64,000 nucleotides of DNA from JAPPLB01 sp965208945. Its GTDB lineage: Bacteria > Acidobacteriota > Terriglobia > Bryobacterales > UBA6623. The translations under genes were made by a program, and so were the position numbers. Shown piece after piece: positions 60,293 through 64,000 of the stretch. The stretch spans positions 806,001 to 870,000 of the forward strand of contig OZ242366.1 of assembly GCA_965208945.1 (NCBI GenBank). Reading direction: 5' to 3'. Positions within the stretch are counted from its first letter, which is position 1. Each line of letters opens with the position of its first letter. A model generated the notes under the pieces. That model saw nothing but the letters and a program-made list of their open reading frames with translations, was not told where the DNA came from and did no database searches.

Positions 60293-61324
60293 ATGCCGAC
60301 CGACGTTGTTTCCGAGCTGCCCGAGGGCGCGAACGTCATCGTCCTTCGATTGCGGTCGCTGGGAGACATCGTGCTCACGACTCCGGCGCTCTCGCTCCTC
60401 AAGCAGGCGCGGCCGGACTTGCGGATCACCGTCGTGCTCGCCGCTCCCTTCTCCGGACTGCTCGCCGGCAACGACGATGTAACGAACGAATTGATTCATG
60501 AAAGCTCGCCGCTGGCGCCGCTCAAGACGCTGCGAGCGATTCGAAAGCTGCGGCCGGCGCTCTGCCTCGATTTGTACGCCAAGTCGTGGACGGCCCGTTG
60601 CACGGCCGTTTCCGGCGCCCGGTTCCGCGCCGGGTATGCGAATGCGAGAGAGAGTTTCGGCTATGGCATCAAGATTCCGCGGGCTCAGGGCATTCTGGGA
60701 CGTTCCGGCGACGAGTCCGTGCACACCGCCGAGCATCACGCCTCGGCGATGTTCCACCTGGGCGTTCCCGTCTCCGCGGTTCCACGGGCAAAGCTCCGCG
60801 CCGAACCTCCGCATCGTGATCACCCGTACGCCGTGCTCCACGTCGCCGCTCTCTATGCCACGAAGGAATGGCCCCTCGACCGCTTTCGGAGCATCGGGCA
60901 TTTTCTGGAAGGCCGCGGCCTCGAGCCGGTCTTCATTTCCGCTCCCGGCCGGGGAGACATGTTCTCCGGCCTCTCGAGGTTCACCTGCCTCGAAGACCTC
61001 ACTCTGAATGACTTGAAGTCGTTGATCGCAGGCGCACGGCTCTTTCTCGGCAACGACTCGGGCCCGGCGCACGTGGCGGCGGCGTTCGCGATTCCCACGG
61101 TTGTCATCTTCGGCTCATCGAACTCTGCCGTCTGGGGGCCGTGGCGCACCGTCAGCGCCGTCGTCGAGACGGCGTGGGACTGCAAGCCCTGCAAGGGGGA
61201 TCGCTGTTACGAATTCGACGAGCCGCGCTGTATTCTGTCGGTGGAGACATCGCAGATCGAGAGGGCGATCGATGAGGTCCTTTCGCGAGCCGCCTCCGGA
61301 GCCAACAGCGAAGTCGGTCGATGA
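60293..61324 (+). CDS. Glycosyltransferase family 9 (heptosyltransferase-like)
   Basis: 343 residues. Transfers heptose or another sugar to the lipopolysaccharide core. N-terminal VIVLRLRSLGDIVLTTPALSLL, the GT-B linker, YAVLHVAALYATKEWP, and the nucleotide-sugar site LFLGNDSGPAHVAAAFAIPTVVIFGSS. Two Cys pairs near the end (CKPCKG) are common in this family. Overlaps the MsbA-like gene by ATGA, so envelope synthesis and export are coupled. ATG 60293 chosen; the open frame continues upstream to 60203. Confidence 0.9.
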   Translation: MPTDVVSELPEGANVIVLRLRSLGDIVLTTPALSLLKQARPDLRITVVLAAPFSGLLAGNDDVTNELIHESSPLAPLKTLRAIRKLRPALCLDLYAKSWTARCTAVSGARFRAGYANARESFGYGIKIPRAQGILGRSGDESVHTAEHHASAMFHLGVPVSAVPRAKLRAEPPHRDHPYAVLHVAALYATKEWPLDRFRSIGHFLEGRGLEPVFISAPGRGDMFSGLSRFTCLEDLTLNDLKSLIAGARLFLGNDSGPAHVAAAFAIPTVVIFGSSNSAVWGPWRTVSAVVETAWDCKPCKGDRCYEFDEPRCILSVETSQIERAIDEVLSRAASGANSEVGR

Positions 61325-63138
61325 AACAACTGTTCCAGCTACTGCGCTTCACGCGGCCTTATACGCCGCGGCTGATCCTGTCCGTCTTGCTGATGGCGAT
61401 AGTCGGCGCCTGTCATGGCCTGGTTGCGATTCTTGCCGAGCCCGTCTTTGACCGCGTCCTCGATCCTGACGCCGAGCCCGCTCCCGTTCCCCTGTATGAG
61501 ATCCCTTTCGCGGACTCTCAGTTTTATCTCAACGATCTGTTGCCGGAAGGCATCGAGGATATCTGGGCTCTGGTGGCGGCCGGCGTCATTGGTGTGTTTC
61601 TGGTCAAGGGGGCCTGCAACTACCTGGGCGGCTACCTGGTCAACTACGTCGGTCTGGCGGCGGTGCGCGACCTGAGAAACGAAGTCTACGGAGTCGTCCT
61701 CAACCAATCACCCGCCTTCTTCCAGAAGACACACACCGGCCGGTTGATTTCATCGCTCGTCAACGACATCGAAAAGATCCAGGTTGCCATGTCGCACATC
61801 CTGGCCGACCTGCTGCGCCAGGGGTTCGCTCTTGTCGCGCTGCTGTGGGTGCTGATTCAGACCGACTGGAAGCTGGCGGCCGTCAGTCTGACGGTCCTGC
61901 CCTTCGTCGGGTGGCCGACCACCCGGATCGGCCGCCGCATCCAGAAGACCACCCGCAGCGCCCAGGACCATCTTGCTCGCCTGACCCAGATTCTTCAGGA
62001 AACCATCAGCGGCAATCGCATCGTCAAGGCCTTCGGCATGGAGCGATTCGAAATGGGCCGCTTTCATGAGGTGGCGCAGAGCGTTTTCCGGGACAGTCTG
62101 CGCTACGTCAGGCAACAGGCGATCGCCACGCCTCTGATCGAGATGTTCGGCGCGGTGACGATCGTCTGCCTGCTGACCTACGCCCGCAGCCAGATTCTCG
62201 TCGAGCAGATGACGCCCGGCCGCTTCACCACGTTCGTCATTGCGCTGCTGATGCTCTACCAGCCGGTCAAGAGGCTGGCGGGCATCTACAACATCTTTCA
62301 GCAGGCCCTCGGCGCCGCCCAGCGCATCCTCGAATACCGCCGTCATCCCCACGACGTGCGCGAGTCGCCCCAGGCCGTCGAGATGCCCCTTTTCTCCGAG
62401 GCGATCTCCTTCAACGACATCAGCTTCCGATACCCGGAGAGTTCCGAGAGTGCGCTTCGAAATGTGTCCTTCACGGTCCGGCGCGGGGAAGTGCTGGCCC
62501 TGGCCGGTCCGAGCGGCGCGGGCAAAAGCACTCTGATGAATCTTCTACCTCGCTTCTTCGACCCGTCTTCCGGGGAGATCCGCATCGACGGACAGGATCT
62601 CCGTGTGCTTCGGCTTCGCTCGCTGCGGGACCAGATCGCCATCGTCACCCAGGAAACGTTCCTCTTCGACGACACGGTGTTCCGGAACATTGCCTACGGC
62701 CGCCCCGATGTCTCGAGGGAAGCGGTGGCCGAGGCCGCCGCGGCCGCCATCGCCGCCGACTTCATCGAGGCGTTGCCGGAGGGCTACGAGACCCATCTCG
62801 GCGAACGCGGCCACCGCCTGAGCGGCGGGCAGCGCCAGCGCATCACCATTGCCCGGGCTTTGCTGAAAAACGCTCCCATCCTCATCCTCGACGAAGCCAC
62901 GTCGCATCTCGACAGCGAGTCGGAAATGCTGGTGCAGCGCGCGCTGGCCAATCTGATGAAGGGGCGCACGGTGATCGTCAGCGCTCATCGGTTGTCCACG
63001 ATCCGCAGCGCCGACAAGATTCTCGTGATGGACGCGGGAGCCATCGTCGATCTGGGCGCACATGAAGAATTGCTGGACCGCTGTGCGCTCTACCGGCGTT
63101 TGTCGAAGTTGCAGTCGGCTGGGCAAGTGAAGAGTTAG
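61321..63138 (+). CDS. msbA: MsbA-like lipid-exporting ABC transporter
   Basis: 605 residues: six-helix export domain (about 1-320), then the ATPase with Walker A GPSGAGKST near 396, Q-loop VTQETFLFDDTVFRNIAYG, signature LSGGQRQR near 500, Walker B ILILDEATSH and switch His in VSAHRLST. Length and the GT9 partner support lipid A-core flipping across the inner membrane, though drug-exporter relatives look alike. The TAG stop overlaps the TTAG flank of a reversed repeat. Confidence 0.9.
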   Translation: MKQLFQLLRFTRPYTPRLILSVLLMAIVGACHGLVAILAEPVFDRVLDPDAEPAPVPLYEIPFADSQFYLNDLLPEGIEDIWALVAAGVIGVFLVKGACNYLGGYLVNYVGLAAVRDLRNEVYGVVLNQSPAFFQKTHTGRLISSLVNDIEKIQVAMSHILADLLRQGFALVALLWVLIQTDWKLAAVSLTVLPFVGWPTTRIGRRIQKTTRSAQDHLARLTQILQETISGNRIVKAFGMERFEMGRFHEVAQSVFRDSLRYVRQQAIATPLIEMFGAVTIVCLLTYARSQILVEQMTPGRFTTFVIALLMLYQPVKRLAGIYNIFQQALGAAQRILEYRRHPHDVRESPQAVEMPLFSEAISFNDISFRYPESSESALRNVSFTVRRGEVLALAGPSGAGKSTLMNLLPRFFDPSSGEIRIDGQDLRVLRLRSLRDQIAIVTQETFLFDDTVFRNIAYGRPDVSREAVAEAAAAAIAADFIEALPEGYETHLGERGHRLSGGQRQRITIARALLKNAPILILDEATSHLDSESEMLVQRALANLMKGRTVIVSAHRLSTIRSADKILVMDAGAIVDLGAHEELLDRCALYRRLSKLQSAGQVKS

Positions 63139-63349
63139 ACTGCCTTTCTCACCACGTGGCGCGGCGAAGTACGTGGAAGGCCCGTCAGGACCAGGCACGT
63201 GCCGCTGGGCCCGCGCAGGCGCAGCGACCATATCTCCTCCTTGGGCCCTCGGGTCACGAAACATCGCCTTTATGTTTTTCACGAATCACGAGTCACGAAT
63301 CACGGCCTTTTCCGCCTGCTTCGACCGTCGGGTGGTGAGAAAATGCAGG
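63139..63349 (-). repeat. Palindromic MITE-like element, type B, reverse orientation, copy 15 (211 bp)
   Basis: Read on the minus strand: CCTGCATTTTCTCACCAC, GACGGTCGAAGCA, GGCCGTG, three heptamers (ATTCGTG, ACTCGTG, ATTCGTG), AAAAAC, then the right arm and end. Flanks TTAG (63135-63138) and TTCG. Extra sequence around 63200-63260 makes it longer than other copies. It occupies the promoter region of yicC. Confidence 0.83.
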
Positions 63350-63362
63350 TTCGGGTGAGTTT

Positions 63363-64000
63363 ATGGCCAGGAGCATGACCGGATACGCCCGCGTCAGGAC
63401 CGACGCGGACTCGCTCTCTATGATCGTCACGATCAAGAGCGTCAATCACCGCTTCATGGACATCCAAGTCCGCATGCCGCCCGAGCTCGATCCGTTCGAG
63501 CCTGGGATGCGCCGAATGGTCAAAGAGCATGTCTGGCGGGGACAACTGCAAATCACGATCAATTTGGAATGGAACGCGCCCCCGCAGGAGACACGCCTGA
63601 ACCGCACGCTGGTGGAAGGCTATCTGGCCGCGTTTCAAGAGATCGCCAGGGACCGCCGGTTCACGACCCCGCCCGACCCCAATATGCTGTTGCGGCTCCC
63701 TGGCGCCGTCACGGTCGTCGCCGCCGAACTCGATGATGAGAAGCGGACCCTCCTGGAGAAGACTCTGAACGACACTCTCGTCAAAGCACTCGAGACTCTC
63801 AACGAGAGCCGGCGGGCCGAAGGTGAGGGGATCGTCGAGGACCTGCGCAAGCGCGCGGAAGCCATCGGACAAGCCCTCGAGGAGCTGCGGGCCGTCCGTG
63901 AGGACACCGTGAAGCACTTCCAGAGGCATCTCGATAGAAAGCTGACCGAACTGCTGGACCGCGTCGGCCCCGATCCGCAGAGAATCCTTCAGGAAGCCGG
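63363..64000 (+). CDS. yicC: YicC/YloC-family endoribonuclease, C-terminus beyond window
   Basis: First 212 residues. The start MARSMTGYARVRTD matches the MTGYG/A opening of the family, followed by SVNHRFMDIQVRMPPEL and ESRRAEGEGIVEDLRKR. YicC proteins are manganese-dependent endoribonucleases acting on RNA and small RNA turnover (family knowledge). ATG at 63363 chosen; the repeat's GGTGAGAAAATGCAGG lies upstream out of frame. In many bacteria gmk follows. Confidence 0.93.
   Translation, partial: MARSMTGYARVRTDADSLSMIVTIKSVNHRFMDIQVRMPPELDPFEPGMRRMVKEHVWRGQLQITINLEWNAPPQETRLNRTLVEGYLAAFQEIARDRRFTTPPDPNMLLRLPGAVTVVAAELDDEKRTLLEKTLNDTLVKALETLNESRRAEGEGIVEDLRKRAEAIGQALEELRAVREDTVKHFQRHLDRKLTELLDRVGPDPQRILQEA

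Noticed and set aside
1289..63353. Repeats as a CRISPR array
   Set aside because: Copies are kilobases apart with genes between, carry inverted ends and target duplications, and no cas gene is present.

Overview
The window (64 kb, high GC) looks like a chromosomal segment of an Acidobacteriota bacterium, probably Bryobacterales/Solibacter-like. This is inferred from family content: BlaI/M56 regulator pairs with fused TonB domains, Tat-exported Gfo/Idh/MocA, DUF1552 and ceramidase-like proteins, tandem DUF1080 proteins, a CehA/McbA hydrolase, PQQ-type propellers and a CxPSR sulfatase. No rRNA, tRNA or CRISPR array was found.

Layout. 1-3.7 kb: glutaryl-CoA dehydrogenase (cut by the window start), a ceramidase-like protein and an alpha/beta hydrolase, all minus. 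3.7-4.6 kb: repeat-rich non-coding stretch. 4.6-10.2 kb: blaI-blaR1-like pair, merR-surE pair, convergent S9 peptidase. 10.8-17.4 kb: exported RidA, double M42 peptidase, pentapeptide protein, TPR and HupE/UreJ-like proteins. 18-22.8 kb: a 1607-residue exported di-heme multidomain protein. 23.3-32.4 kb: PPTase, then a minus-strand fatty-acid run (acyl-CoA ligase, acetoacetate-decarboxylase-like, acyl-CoA dehydrogenase, HicB-like, thiolase, pncB). 32.6-38.2 kb: CehA/McbA hydrolase, AraC-MGMT repair protein, rpiB, esterase, sigma factor/TM protein/DUF4252 operon. 38.2-49.8 kb: DUF1552 protein, two LRR proteins, oxidoreductase, SUMF1-like protein, sulfatase, PQQ propeller. 50.1-51.7 kb: an IS1111-type insertion sequence inside a repeat. 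51.7-64 kb: tandem Cache protein, DUF1080 protein, Nramp-like transporter, a sugar-acid catabolic group (isomerase, SDR, IolB/KduI, KDPG aldolase), GT9 glycosyltransferase with MsbA-like ABC exporter, and the start of yicC.

The most striking structure is a family of about 17 dispersed palindromic elements, typically 177 bp, ending in CCTGCATTTCTCACCAC and its inverse. Several are bounded by direct duplications of YTAR (CTAA, CTAG, TTAA), as expected of a MITE moved by a transposase with that target. Two subfamilies share their ends and right arm but differ in the middle. At least seven genes end with a TAG stop that is part of the YTAR flank, and pncB appears to take its start codon from an element end. 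One element is split by the IS1111-type element exactly at the edge of the loop of its internal hairpin. The long region downstream of that transposase holds two short segments matching the two flanks in opposite orientations, as expected for the guide segments of a seekRNA/bridge RNA. A nonautonomous palindromic MITE serving as landing site for an RNA-guided IS is the best candidate for a little-described system here.
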